DNA of 64,000 nucleotides, from assembly GCF_030547245.1 (NCBI RefSeq), contig NZ_JAUOQT010000001.1:558001-622000 (forward strand), read 5' to 3'. Of the stretch, positions 1 to 9,284 are shown in pieces; within the stretch, counting starts at the first letter, position 1; every line of letters begins with the position of its first letter. A program made the translations under genes and the position numbers. Source of the DNA: Oceanihabitans sp. 2_MG-2023 (GTDB lineage: Bacteria > Bacteroidota > Bacteroidia > Flavobacteriales > Flavobacteriaceae). The notes below the pieces were generated by a model. It had not been told where the DNA came from, searched no databases, and saw only the letters and a list, made by a program, of their open reading frames with translations.

Positions 1-10
1 TTATTATAAA

Positions 11-42
11 AAAAACCGTTTTAGTTTACTAAAACGGTTTTT
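11..42 (-). terminator. Rho-independent terminator, downstream of the HHH-domain gene
   Basis: A perfect 15-bp inverted repeat (11-25 and 28-42) with a 2-nt centre, rich in A/T at the base and with CCG/CGG in the middle. Read on the minus strand it lies 24 nt beyond the stop of the gene at 67-603 and ends in a T run, so it should end that transcript. The T tract on both sides means it could also work on the plus strand. Confidence 0.8.
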
Positions 43-66
43 AATTTGTTTTGTAAAAGGAAAAAA

Positions 67-603
67 TTACTTACCTCCATCTAATTCATCTTGCCAATCA
101 AACAGTTCTTTCCATTTTCCTTGATAAGCTAATAATGCTTGTTTTGGCCAAGTTCCTGGTTTATGTATTTTATACCTTTCTCCTCCAGAGTTTAAAACTT
201 CTTGGCATTTTTCTATACTACAATCTGATAATGCTTGCCATGTTTTCACATCATGATTATGAAAAAGTTCTTTAATTTTTGGACCAATACCTTCTACTAC
301 TGTTAAATCATCTTCTTTAATTTTTTTACCAAATACAGCTTTAGCTGCGTCTGCATCAAAAGCGATTTTAGCAACAGAACCGACTCCTGCTCCTGCCGCA
401 AAAGAAGATACCGCAGAACCTAATCCTGAAGACTTACTTGCTTTACAAGCTTCTAAATCTGCTTCTAGTTTTGCTATTCTACTTTTGTAAACATTTAGAT
501 CCGTAGAATTATCTTCACTACTTCCTCCAAATAATTTTCCTAGTAAATATCCTAATAAGGCACAAATTGCACCAACTAATAATGGAATTAATATACACCA
601 CAT
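67..603 (-). CDS. Membrane-anchored protein with helix-hairpin-helix-like C-terminal domain
   Basis: A 178-residue protein. Residues 1-27 form one hydrophobic membrane segment with Gly-rich small residues. Residues about 38-60 are predicted coiled coil (heptad-like, charged). The last 80 residues contain a VVEGIGPKIKEL motif, the signature of a helix-hairpin-helix fold, followed by a conserved HKPGTWPKQA segment. Flavobacterial proteins with this C-terminal domain are often found next to OmpA-domain proteins, as here: the OmpA gene ends 24 nt upstream, and both are probably one transcript. The HHH motif normally binds DNA or mediates protein contacts, but with a membrane anchor at the N-terminus a DNA role is doubtful. 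Function is unknown; the domain assignment is by motif recognition only. Confidence 0.75.
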   Translation of the reverse strand: MWCILIPLLVGAICALLGYLLGKLFGGSSEDNSTDLNVYKSRIAKLEADLEACKASKSSGLGSAVSSFAAGAGVGSVAKIAFDADAAKAVFGKKIKEDDLTVVEGIGPKIKELFHNHDVKTWQALSDCSIEKCQEVLNSGGERYKIHKPGTWPKQALLAYQGKWKELFDWQDELDGGK

Positions 604-627
604 ATTTTATATTTTTTAAATTTTAAT

Positions 628-1557
628 TTAATTAATTGTTACTACTGTTCTTCTATTTTTAGCTCTACCTTCTTCTGTCGCATTATCTGCAATTGGCTCA
701 TTAGGGCCTTGAGATAAAGCTTCAATGTTAGTGCTTAAAATACCATTTTGTATTAAATAATCTTTCGCAAAATTAGCTCTATTTTGACCAAGAGTTATAT
801 TCTTTGCGGCAACACCAGTATTATCTGTATGCCCAACAACTTGTACTTTGACTCCTAGTTTATCAACACATCTAGAAATAGCTGCAATTTTTTTACGTTG
901 CTCTAATGTTAAGTTTATTTGAGCTTCTCCGGTATTAAAATATAATACTAACGGATTTGCTTTTAAAGAAGCACAATCTGCTTTTAACGCGTCTTCAGCT
1001 GAAGTATCCCCTTCTTCTTTTGCAGATATTTTATAATCCACAGGCCCAAAAAAGACTTTGTTTTCGTCTGCAACCATACTGTCTTTTAATTCGCCCTGAG
1101 TATCTATTATTTTTGAAGATATTCCTTGTGAAACAAAATAGTTTTTAACTGCATTTGCTCTAGCCAAACCTAAATTGGGATATGCAGAATTGTTAGTTTC
1201 GCCATTAGTATAGTATCCCGTAATAGATACTCTTTTTGAAGGGTTTTCGTTAAAATACGTTTTTAGTTGTACAACAGAATTCTTCAAATCTTCTGAAACT
1301 GGTTCTAAAATTTTAAAATTAGAATCTTTAAAATTAAAATTGTCATTGCTATTAATAGCATAATTTCCATCCTTTATAGAAAAAGAATTTAGGGTTGTTT
1401 TACTTACATTAGGCTTTGCTACTATTGTACTTTCTGTAACTTTTTTGTTCTTGCAACTTTCTTTATTACAACAACTACAACAAAGCCACCAATACAATAA
1501 AGTTCCAATAATAATGGTAAGCAAAATACCTAGAAGGTAAGATGTTTTTTTACTCAT
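628..1557 (-). CDS. OmpA-family protein, single membrane anchor
   Basis: A 309-residue protein with an N-terminal membrane segment (residues 7-26) followed by a short cysteine-rich patch (CCSCCNKESC). The C-terminal ~105 residues are a typical OmpA-like peptidoglycan-binding domain: LYFNTGEAQI, VQVVGHTDNTG, GQNRANFAKDYL and the terminal GRAKNRRTVV motif with the conserved Arg pair. The middle (about 60-170) looks like a second, degenerate OmpA-like domain, with VSITGYYTNGE where GHTD would be and LGLARANAVKNYF in the helix. It probably tethers the inner membrane or periplasmic face to the cell wall. It precedes and is likely cotranscribed with the HHH-domain membrane protein. The poly-Cys patch directly after the membrane segment is unusual and may be lipid- or metal-related; that is speculation. 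Confidence 0.85.
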   Translation of the reverse strand: MSKKTSYLLGILLTIIIGTLLYWWLCCSCCNKESCKNKKVTESTIVAKPNVSKTTLNSFSIKDGNYAINSNDNFNFKDSNFKILEPVSEDLKNSVVQLKTYFNENPSKRVSITGYYTNGETNNSAYPNLGLARANAVKNYFVSQGISSKIIDTQGELKDSMVADENKVFFGPVDYKISAKEEGDTSAEDALKADCASLKANPLVLYFNTGEAQINLTLEQRKKIAAISRCVDKLGVKVQVVGHTDNTGVAAKNITLGQNRANFAKDYLIQNGILSTNIEALSQGPNEPIADNATEEGRAKNRRTVVTIN

Positions 1558-1678
1558 TTAGTTAGTTTTTATAAGTTAATGATTATCAAGATATTAAATT
1601 TTAGATGTAATTTTCATTTTTAAAGTTTAAGTTTCTTTTAATTATCGATTAACTACTTAATTTATACGTTATGAAACA

Positions 1679-1710
1679 AAAAAAGCCACATCAAATGATG
1701 TGGCTTTTTT
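1679..1710 (-). terminator. Rho-independent terminator of the aldehyde dehydrogenase gene
   Basis: A perfect 15-bp stem (1679-1693 with 1696-1710) containing GCCACATCA/TGATGTGGC, flanked by A and T runs. It lies 20 nt beyond the stop codon of the minus-strand gene at 1731-3284. Confidence 0.85.
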
Positions 1711-1730
1711 TAATTAGAATTTATTTGGTC

Positions 1731-3284
1731 TTACAAATCAAATTTAATTCCTTGAGCTAAAGGCAACTCATCAGAATAATTTATAGTATTCGTTTGTCTT
1801 CTCATATATACTTTCCATGCATCAGAACCAGATTCTCTTCCACCTCCAGTTTCTTTTTCTCCACCAAAAGCACCACCAATTTCTGCTCCTGAAGTTCCTA
1901 TATTCACATTTGCAATTCCGCAATCAGATCCTGCATAGGACAAGAATTTTTCTGCCTCTTTCATTTCGTTTGTCATGATTGCAGAAGATAAACCTTGTGC
2001 AACTCCGTTTTGTTTTGCAATAGCATTTTCTACTTCACCAGTATATTTCATTAAATATAAAATTGGAGCAAAAGTTTCATGTTGTACAATTTCAAAATGA
2101 TTTTCTGCTTCAATAATTGCTGGTTTTACGTAACAACCAGATTCGTAACCTTCACCAGTTAAAACACCACCTTCAACTAACACATTTCCGCCTTCTGCTT
2201 TTGCTTTTGCTATAGCTTCCAAATAAGTATTTACTGCATCTTTATCAATTAATGGTCCAATATGATTTTTTTCATCTAAAGGGTTTCCAATAATTAATTG
2301 CCCATACGCACCAACAATGGCGTCACGTACTTTATCATAAACCGATTCATGTATAATTAATCTTCTTGTAGAAGTACAACGTTGACCACAAGTTCCAACA
2401 GCTCCAAATACAGCTCCAGGAACCACTACTTTTAAATCGGCTGTTGGTGTAATAATAATTGCATTATTGCCTCCTAATTCTAATAAAGATTTCCCAAAAC
2501 GTTCTGCAACTGTTGCTCCAACTATTCTTCCCATTCTAGTAGATCCTGTAGCAGACACAAGTGGAATTCTTGAATCTGTTGTCATCATTTCACCTACTTT
2601 ATAATCTCCATTTATAATACAAGAAATCCCTTCTGGTAAATTGTTATCTTTTAATACTCCAGCTATAATATTCTGACAAGCAATGGTGCATAAAGGTGCT
2701 TTTTCTGAACCTTTCCAAACACAAACATCTCCACAAATCCAAGCTAAAGCGGTATTCCATGCCCAAACAGCAACTGGAAAGTTAAATGCAGAGATTATAC
2801 CTACAACACCAATAGGATGCCATTGCTCACGCATAACGTGTCCTGGCCTTTCTGATGGAATGGTTTGTCCGTTTAATTGTCTAGATAAACCAACTGCAAA
2901 ATCGCAGATATCAATCATTTCTTGCACCTCACCATAACCTTCTTGCAAAGATTTTCCCATTTCGTAGGAAACAAGTTTTCCTAAAGGCTCTTTCAATTCT
3001 CTTAATTTATTTCCAAACTGACGTACGATTTCTCCACGTTGTGGAGCTGGCATATCTCTAAAAGATAAAAATGCCTTGGTAGCAGTTTCCATTACTTTGT
3101 CGTAATCTGCTCTTGTCGTTGTTTTTACTTTTCCAATTAATTTTCCATCAACCGGAGAATAAGACGCAATAATTTCTCCATTTGAAAAATTATTAGAACC
3201 TGTAGAGGTTCCTTCATTAATTGCGGCAACACCTAATGCTTTTAATGCGTTATCCATTCCGAAATCTGTAGAAATAGCTTCCAT
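1731..3284 (-). CDS. amaB: ALDH7-type aldehyde dehydrogenase (alpha-aminoadipic semialdehyde / piperideine-6-carboxylate dehydrogenase)
   Basis: A 517-residue NAD-dependent aldehyde dehydrogenase. The catalytic cysteine is Cys303 in GQRCTSTRR, the general base Glu269 in LLELGGNN, and the oxyanion Asn168 in SAFNFPVAVW. The GQRCT(S/T)TRR and ELGGNNA forms are those of the ALDH7 (antiquitin) family, whose members oxidise alpha-aminoadipic semialdehyde in lysine breakdown. The length and the start fit the family. It is a monocistronic unit with its own terminator on one side and a good promoter on the other. No other lysine-degradation gene is in the window, so the substrate is inferred only from family membership; betaine- or other aldehyde oxidation cannot be excluded. 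Confidence 0.88.
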   Translation of the reverse strand: MEAISTDFGMDNALKALGVAAINEGTSTGSNNFSNGEIIASYSPVDGKLIGKVKTTTRADYDKVMETATKAFLSFRDMPAPQRGEIVRQFGNKLRELKEPLGKLVSYEMGKSLQEGYGEVQEMIDICDFAVGLSRQLNGQTIPSERPGHVMREQWHPIGVVGIISAFNFPVAVWAWNTALAWICGDVCVWKGSEKAPLCTIACQNIIAGVLKDNNLPEGISCIINGDYKVGEMMTTDSRIPLVSATGSTRMGRIVGATVAERFGKSLLELGGNNAIIITPTADLKVVVPGAVFGAVGTCGQRCTSTRRLIIHESVYDKVRDAIVGAYGQLIIGNPLDEKNHIGPLIDKDAVNTYLEAIAKAKAEGGNVLVEGGVLTGEGYESGCYVKPAIIEAENHFEIVQHETFAPILYLMKYTGEVENAIAKQNGVAQGLSSAIMTNEMKEAEKFLSYAGSDCGIANVNIGTSGAEIGGAFGGEKETGGGRESGSDAWKVYMRRQTNTINYSDELPLAQGIKFDL

Positions 3285-3320
3285 ATATGTTTGTTTTTTA
3301 CGAATTATTTAAATTTATTT

Positions 3321-3349
3321 CAAAGATACTAATTATTTACCTGTTCAAG
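3321..3349 (-). promoter_or_regulatory. Bacteroidota-type promoter for the aldehyde dehydrogenase gene
   Basis: On the minus strand a perfect -7 box TATCTTTG (3321-3328) is preceded, 17 nt upstream, by CTTG (3346-3349) at the -33 position. This fits the TTTG/TAnnTTTG consensus of the Bacteroidota primary sigma factor. The predicted start site is about 30 nt before the ATG at 3284. Confidence 0.6.
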
Positions 3350-3528
3350 CATCGTTTTATTTCTTAAAAATATTCATTTAAAAAAGCGTAAATACAGGCT
3401 TCTTTTTTTAACTTTAAGAACAATTTAACAGCTATTAAAAATCTAAAACGTTTACTGCAAGAGTATTTATATTAACACGAATTATATTACAGCTCTTTTA
3501 CATGTATTCACTTTAAAAATCTTCTCCT

Positions 3529-6500
3529 ATGCACATCAAGAAACTTCTTGCTTTGGTATTCCTTTTCTCTTTAATCTTTTCCTGTAAAAAAAAGGTGGAA
3601 GAAACGGATAATATCTTCCAATTTAAAGACTACATAAGCTACACTACTTCTGGACATATTTCTATAGCAAATGCTATTGAAATTAATTTAGCAAATGATG
3701 TAGAAGGTTGGGAAATAAATCAAGAAATAACAGATAATATGGTTACCATAAAACCACATGTTAATGGGAAACTATTAGTAAACAATAAGCATTCGCTTCG
3801 TTTTGTTCCTGATGAAACCTTAGATCCAGACACAGAATATACTGTAAATATTAAACTAGATAAGATCTATAGTGATATTCCAGCAGACTTTAAAACCTAC
3901 ACGTTTCAGTTTAAAACCATTACACCAAACTTCAATATTGTTACCAATAACTTACAATCGTATAATAAAGAATGGCAATATTTAGAGGGTGTTGTTCGCA
4001 GTGCAGATATGATTTATTTAGAGGATGCAAAACAACTTGTTGAAGCATCACAAAATGGAAAAAAATTAAAAATTGTTTGGAATGAATCGTATAAAAATTC
4101 CAAAGTTTTCGAATTTAAAATAGATAGTATCCATCGATTAATTGAAGATGATAAAATACTTGTTACATGGAATGGAAAAAGCATTAAAGCAGATAATTCT
4201 GGCGAAAACATTGTGAATATCCCTGGTAAAAACAACTTTATAATTACCAAAGTAGATGTGGTACAAACACCAGAACAATTTTTATCTATCAATTTTTCGG
4301 ATCCTTTAAAAAAGCAACAAAATTTTGACGGATTAGTATCCATTCAAAATGTAAAAAACCCTAAATATATTGTAGATGGCAATGTATTAAAAGCATACCC
4401 TAATGCTAAAATTGTTGGCAATATACAGGTAGATGTTTTTCAAGGAATAGCTAATACAGAAGGGTATAAACTAAAGAAACCATTTTCGGAGATGATAGCT
4501 TTTGAAGATGAAAAACCTCAAGTTAGACTAATAAGTAATGGTGTTATTTTACCAAACTCACAAGAACTAAAATTCAATTTTGAAGCGGTTAATTTAAAAG
4601 CTGTCGATGTTAGAATAATTAAAATATTTGAAGATAACGTGCTTCAGTTTTTACAAGACAACAACCTCAACAACACAAATAGAAATGATGTACGTCGTGT
4701 TGGTAGACGTATTGCAAAACAAACCATTACACTTCAAAATGAAGCAGATAATACAGGGAAATGGAAAACATACAGTGTTGATTTATCCAAATATATGAAA
4801 GCAGATCCTGGAGCAATTTACAGAGTAGAGTTAGAAATGAAAAAAGAATACTCTTTGTACAACTGCGAAGGCAATCAAAACATTACAAATTCTGAAGACA
4901 ACGACGATTATTATGAAGAAGAATACTACGAAGATGACTATTATTATGATGACTATAGAGAAACTACAACAGAAGATGAAAACCTTAGAGAGGAAGAATA
5001 TTGGGACAATTTAACCTACAGTTACAGAAACAATTACTACAACTGGAGCGATAGAAAAAACCCATGTAAAGAAGCTTTTTACAACAACAAAACAGTTGCT
5101 CAAAACGTATTAGCCTCTAATCTTGGAGTAATTGCAAAAAAAGGTGCAAACAATAATTATTATTTTGCTATAACTAATATTTTAGATACCAATCCTGAAG
5201 CAGGAGCAACAGTTCGTATTTATAACTTTCAACAACAAGAAATTGCTAGTACGAAAACAGATAGCGAAGGTTTAGCTACTATAGATGCAGAAAACCATGC
5301 TGCTTTCGCAATCATTTCTAAAGGAAACAATACGAGTTACCTAAAATTAAACGATGGTAATTCTTTATCCTTAAGCAAATTTGATATTTCTGGAAACCAT
5401 TTGCAACGTGGACTAAAAGGCTATATTTATGGCGAACGTGGTGTTTGGAGACCAGGGGACACTTTACATTTATCTTTTATGTTAAATGATACTGGAAACA
5501 AGCTACCAAAAAAGCATCCTGTAAAAATGGAAATCACAGATGCCAATGGAAAACTTGCTTTTAGAAACATTACAACAAACAACCTCAACAATCTGTATAC
5601 CTTTACTGTTCCTACTTCAACCGAAGACAAAACAGGAAACTGGAATGCAAAAGTTTCGGTTGGTGGAGCCACTTTTTATAAAGGCTTAAAAGTGGAAACA
5701 GTGAAACCTAATCGTTTAAAAATTAAAGTCGATTTTGAAGACGAAGTACTTTCTGGTGCAAATCCGTTAAACGGAAAATTAGATGTAAAATGGTTACATG
5801 GAGCTCCTGCAAAAAGTGTTAGAACCGAAATTAAAGCGAAATTTAGCAACTCGTATTCCAGTTTTAAAAACTATAAAGATTACGTTTTTCGTGATCCTTC
5901 GCGAACTTTTTCAAGTGAAGAAATCGTCATTTTTGATGGTAAAGTAAACGAAGAAGGTATAGCAAACATTACCAACAAATTAAACGTTGGTAGCAACGCT
6001 CCAGGAATGTTAAATGCACAATTTTTAGTTCGTGCTTTCGAGAATGGAGGTGACTTTTCTATGGATGCTTTTACCAAACAATATGCCCCTTACAAATCTT
6101 TTGTAGGTTTAAAATCACCCAAAGGAAAAGGTTATGGCTCTTTTGTTACCAACGAAAACCAAACCTTTAATATTGTCGTTGTAGATGCACAAGGAAAACC
6201 TATAAAACGTAAAGGTTTAGAAGTAAAAGTCTATAAAATAAATTGGCGCTGGTGGTGGAATTCCTCTTATGACAACCTATCTTCGTACACCTCAAGCACC
6301 TTTCATCAAGCATATAAAAACCTGAAACTAGATACAGATACCAATGGCAAAACTAGTTTCACTTTAAATATTCCAGAAAGCGACAAAGGTCGTTTCCTTA
6401 TTCGAGTATTCGATCCTAAAAGCGGGCATGCAACAGGACGAACTGCTTACTTTTATAAAAACTGGTACACACCTTCTGGTGATAAAGAAGCTGCAAAAAT

Positions 6501-9099
6501 GTTAGCATTTGCATCAGACAAAGAAAATTATAATGTTGGAGAAACTGCTACAATTACTTTTCCTTCTGGTAGCGAAGGTCGTGCTTTGGTGAGTATTGAA
6601 AATGGCACAGAAGTATTAGAACACAAATGGGTAAAAACTACCAAAGGCGAAACAAAGGTAAGCATTCCTATTACAGCAAAAATGGCTCCAAATGTTTTTG
6701 TAAATATTTCGCTGTTACAACCACATGCAATTACTGCTAACGATTTACCTATTCGTTTATATGGTGTAATTCCTATAATGGTAGAAGACCCAAACACCAA
6801 GCTAGAACCAGAAATTAAAATGGCAAGCGTTTTACGTCCTGAACAAGAATTTGAGGTTTTTGTGTCTGAAAAAAACAACAAAGCAATGACCTATACGATT
6901 GCTATGGTAGAAGAAGGCTTGCTGGACTTAACACGTTTTAAAACTCCAAATGCTTGGGGTGAATTTTACAAACGTGAAGCTTTAGGCGTAAAAACTTGGG
7001 ATATTTTTGATGATGTGATTGGTGCATACTCTGGAAGCGTAGATCAAATATTCGCCATTGGTGGAGATGCAAGTGCTGCAGGTGGTAAAAACAAAAAAGC
7101 CAATCGTTTTAAACCTGTTGTAACCTTTTTAGGCCCTTTTCAATTAAACGCAGGGGATAACAAAGTACATAAAATTAAAATGCCAAACTATATTGGTTCG
7201 GTAAGAACCATGGTTGTGGCAGGAGATATTAATAACGAAGCATATGGAAGTACAGATAAAACGGTTCAAGTAAAAAAACCTTTAATGGTGTTAGCAACGC
7301 TTCCGCGGAAACTAAGCCCTGGCGAAAAAGTGACCCTTCCAGTTACTGTTTTTGCTATGGAACCAAATATTAAAAAAGTAAATATTAACTTAAAACTAAG
7401 CAATGGTATAGAAGTAGTTGGTAGCAAAACACAAACAGTCTCTTTTGCTAAACCAGACGAAAAAATGGTTTATTTTGAATTGGATGTTAGTAAAGCAAAA
7501 GGTATCCATACTGTGGAAGTTGTTGCGACTGGAAATGGTGAAAAATCTACATATAAAGTAGAGTTAGATGTGGTAAACACCAATCCAATTACATCTGTCG
7601 CTTTAGATAAAACTTTAGAAGCAAATACTTCCGAAAATCTAGATTTTAAAACCTTTGGTGTTTCAGGAACTAATAGTGCAACGGTTGAATTTTCTACCAT
7701 GCCACCAATGGACTTTTCTAAAAGATTACAATACCTTGTGCAATATCCTCATGGTTGTGTAGAACAAACTACTTCTGGCGTTTTTCCGCAATTATACTTG
7801 CAAGATATTTTCGATTTAACTTTTAAGAAAAAGCAAGAAATACAATCGAATATAGAAAATGGCATCAAACGCTTAGGTCATTTTCAAAGACCAAATGGAG
7901 GAATGAGTTATTGGATAGGAGAAAACACTGCCAATGATTGGGGAACTAGTTACGCTGGACATTTTATGATGGAAGCCGAGAAGAAAGGATTTGTGCTTCC
8001 TCTTACTTTTAAAAGTAACTGGATTACATACCAAAAGCAAGCGGCTCGAGATTGGAGACCAAGCTATAAAACCTACAATAGTGATTTAGCGCAAGCATAT
8101 AGATTATACACTTTAGCATTAGCAGGAAGTCCAGATTTAGCAGCAATGAATAGGCTTAGAGAATTTACCGAAATTTCTAACGAAGCAAAATGGCGTTTGG
8201 CTTCGGCTTATGCTTTAGCAGGACAACAGGAAGCTAGCACACAGATTTCTAAAACTGCAAATATTGAGTTTTTACCACCTAAATATAATTATTACACCTA
8301 TGGATCTGTAGATAGAAATCGTGCAATGGCTTTAGAAACCATGGTAATTACTAAAGACCCAAGAGTTAGAGAATTGGCTAAAACTATTGCTAAAGATTTA
8401 TCTAGTAGTCGCTGGATGAGTACACAAACCTCTGCATACAGCTTGTTAGCAATGGCAAAAATGGTAGAGGCAAATGGCGGAAAAGCAATGAAGCTACAAT
8501 ATACGTTAAACGGAAAAACAGAAGAAATAGACACCAAAAGTGCTATTGCACAACGAGATTTAATAGTTAAAGAAGGAAGCAATACATTTTCCTTTACAAA
8601 CAAGCAAAGCAATATTGTTTATGTTCGTGTATTAAATTCTGGTAAACTGCCTTTAGGTAACGAAATCACTGAGCAACGTGGTTTAAGTGTTTCTGTTGTG
8701 TATAAAGATTTACAAGGAAATACAATAGACATTTCGAAATTGCAACAAGGTCAGGATTTTGTAGCAACAGTTAAGGTGAGTAATCTTAAAAATGAAAAGG
8801 TGAATGATGTTGCGTTAACACAAATTTTTCCATCAGGTTGGGAAATTGTAAATACACGTTTTACAGACTTTGGAAGCAGTACAACAAGTCAAGCGCGTTT
8901 TACAGATATTCGTGATGATCGTGTAAATTTTTATTTCGATTTAAATAAAAAAGGAAAATATGACACTAAGACCTTTAACGTCATGCTAAATGCTGCTTAT
9001 TTAGGAACTTATTATTTACCTGGAGTGCAAGCTGAAGCAATGTATGATAATGAGTTTTTAGTTAGAAATAAAGGTCGTTGGATTGCCGTTGTAAAGTAA
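3529..9099 (+). CDS. Alpha-2-macroglobulin family lipoprotein (bacterial protease trap)
   Basis: A 1856-residue envelope protein. The signal peptide ends in a lipobox LIFSC with lipidated Cys19. Large beta-sandwich (MG) domains follow; the GERGVWRPGDTLHL motif (about residue 632) is the MG3/MG4 region typical of bacterial alpha-2-macroglobulins, and LVQYPHGCVEQTTSG carries the reactive thioester Cys1410-Val-Glu-Gln1413. The helical thioester domain after it contains the NGGMSYW motif. The family traps attacking proteases by covalent bonding through the thioester and guards the periplasm together with the repair synthase PBP1C, which is encoded 3.7 kb downstream. An unusual insertion of acidic residues and tyrosines occupies residues about 455-490. 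The start at 3529 gives a perfect lipoprotein signal. Confidence 0.93.
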   Translation: MHIKKLLALVFLFSLIFSCKKKVEETDNIFQFKDYISYTTSGHISIANAIEINLANDVEGWEINQEITDNMVTIKPHVNGKLLVNNKHSLRFVPDETLDPDTEYTVNIKLDKIYSDIPADFKTYTFQFKTITPNFNIVTNNLQSYNKEWQYLEGVVRSADMIYLEDAKQLVEASQNGKKLKIVWNESYKNSKVFEFKIDSIHRLIEDDKILVTWNGKSIKADNSGENIVNIPGKNNFIITKVDVVQTPEQFLSINFSDPLKKQQNFDGLVSIQNVKNPKYIVDGNVLKAYPNAKIVGNIQVDVFQGIANTEGYKLKKPFSEMIAFEDEKPQVRLISNGVILPNSQELKFNFEAVNLKAVDVRIIKIFEDNVLQFLQDNNLNNTNRNDVRRVGRRIAKQTITLQNEADNTGKWKTYSVDLSKYMKADPGAIYRVELEMKKEYSLYNCEGNQNITNSEDNDDYYEEEYYEDDYYYDDYRETTTEDENLREEEYWDNLTYSYRNNYYNWSDRKNPCKEAFYNNKTVAQNVLASNLGVIAKKGANNNYYFAITNILDTNPEAGATVRIYNFQQQEIASTKTDSEGLATIDAENHAAFAIISKGNNTSYLKLNDGNSLSLSKFDISGNHLQRGLKGYIYGERGVWRPGDTLHLSFMLNDTGNKLPKKHPVKMEITDANGKLAFRNITTNNLNNLYTFTVPTSTEDKTGNWNAKVSVGGATFYKGLKVETVKPNRLKIKVDFEDEVLSGANPLNGKLDVKWLHGAPAKSVRTEIKAKFSNSYSSFKNYKDYVFRDPSRTFSSEEIVIFDGKVNEEGIANITNKLNVGSNAPGMLNAQFLVRAFENGGDFSMDAFTKQYAPYKSFVGLKSPKGKGYGSFVTNENQTFNIVVVDAQGKPIKRKGLEVKVYKINWRWWWNSSYDNLSSYTSSTFHQAYKNLKLDTDTNGKTSFTLNIPESDKGRFLIRVFDPKSGHATGRTAYFYKNWYTPSGDKEAAKMLAFASDKENYNVGETATITFPSGSEGRALVSIENGTEVLEHKWVKTTKGETKVSIPITAKMAPNVFVNISLLQPHAITANDLPIRLYGVIPIMVEDPNTKLEPEIKMASVLRPEQEFEVFVSEKNNKAMTYTIAMVEEGLLDLTRFKTPNAWGEFYKREALGVKTWDIFDDVIGAYSGSVDQIFAIGGDASAAGGKNKKANRFKPVVTFLGPFQLNAGDNKVHKIKMPNYIGSVRTMVVAGDINNEAYGSTDKTVQVKKPLMVLATLPRKLSPGEKVTLPVTVFAMEPNIKKVNINLKLSNGIEVVGSKTQTVSFAKPDEKMVYFELDVSKAKGIHTVEVVATGNGEKSTYKVELDVVNTNPITSVALDKTLEANTSENLDFKTFGVSGTNSATVEFSTMPPMDFSKRLQYLVQYPHGCVEQTTSGVFPQLYLQDIFDLTFKKKQEIQSNIENGIKRLGHFQRPNGGMSYWIGENTANDWGTSYAGHFMMEAEKKGFVLPLTFKSNWITYQKQAARDWRPSYKTYNSDLAQAYRLYTLALAGSPDLAAMNRLREFTEISNEAKWRLASAYALAGQQEASTQISKTANIEFLPPKYNYYTYGSVDRNRAMALETMVITKDPRVRELAKTIAKDLSSSRWMSTQTSAYSLLAMAKMVEANGGKAMKLQYTLNGKTEEIDTKSAIAQRDLIVKEGSNTFSFTNKQSNIVYVRVLNSGKLPLGNEITEQRGLSVSVVYKDLQGNTIDISKLQQGQDFVATVKVSNLKNEKVNDVALTQIFPSGWEIVNTRFTDFGSSTTSQARFTDIRDDRVNFYFDLNKKGKYDTKTFNVMLNAAYLGTYYLPGVQAEAMYDNEFLVRNKGRWIAVVK

Positions 9100-9173
9100 C
9101 AAACTCTTGCACAGGCTGCAACATCGCAAAAAAGAAGTCGTTTTAATTTTGAAAAAAAACATAACAGGTTAGT

Positions 9174-9248
9174 GCGTTAAGGATTGAACGGTTTGTTTGA
9201 GCTCCTTAAAAAGAGCGAGTAGTGAAAGCCTGACCTTTAGGTAACGCC
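9174..9248 (+). repeat. Dispersed ~75-bp intergenic repeat, copy A
   Basis: First of three related copies in this window (others at 20721-20796 and, inverted, 46022-46096). All start with GCGTTA and end with TAACGC, which are inverted repeats of each other, and share a GAGCTCCT core, AGAGCGA and GAAAGC(C/G) blocks. It lies between the alpha-2-macroglobulin stop and the DUF2071 gene. The organisation resembles REP-type palindromic units or a short MITE. Confidence 0.75.
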
Positions 9249-9261
9249 AAATTAAATTAAA

Positions 9262-9277
9262 TCCCACTTTCGTGGGA
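9262..9277 (+). promoter_or_regulatory. Short hairpin directly before the DUF2071 start
   Basis: TCCCAC-TTTC-GTGGGA forms a 6-bp stem with a 4-nt loop, ending 7 nt before the ATG at 9285. A comparable hairpin, also followed by the letters ACTAAAG and then ATG, stands before the RNase H gene (25851-25868). No T run follows, so it is not a terminator; an effect on mRNA stability or initiation is possible but unproven. Confidence 0.45.
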
Positions 9278-9284
9278 ACTAAAG

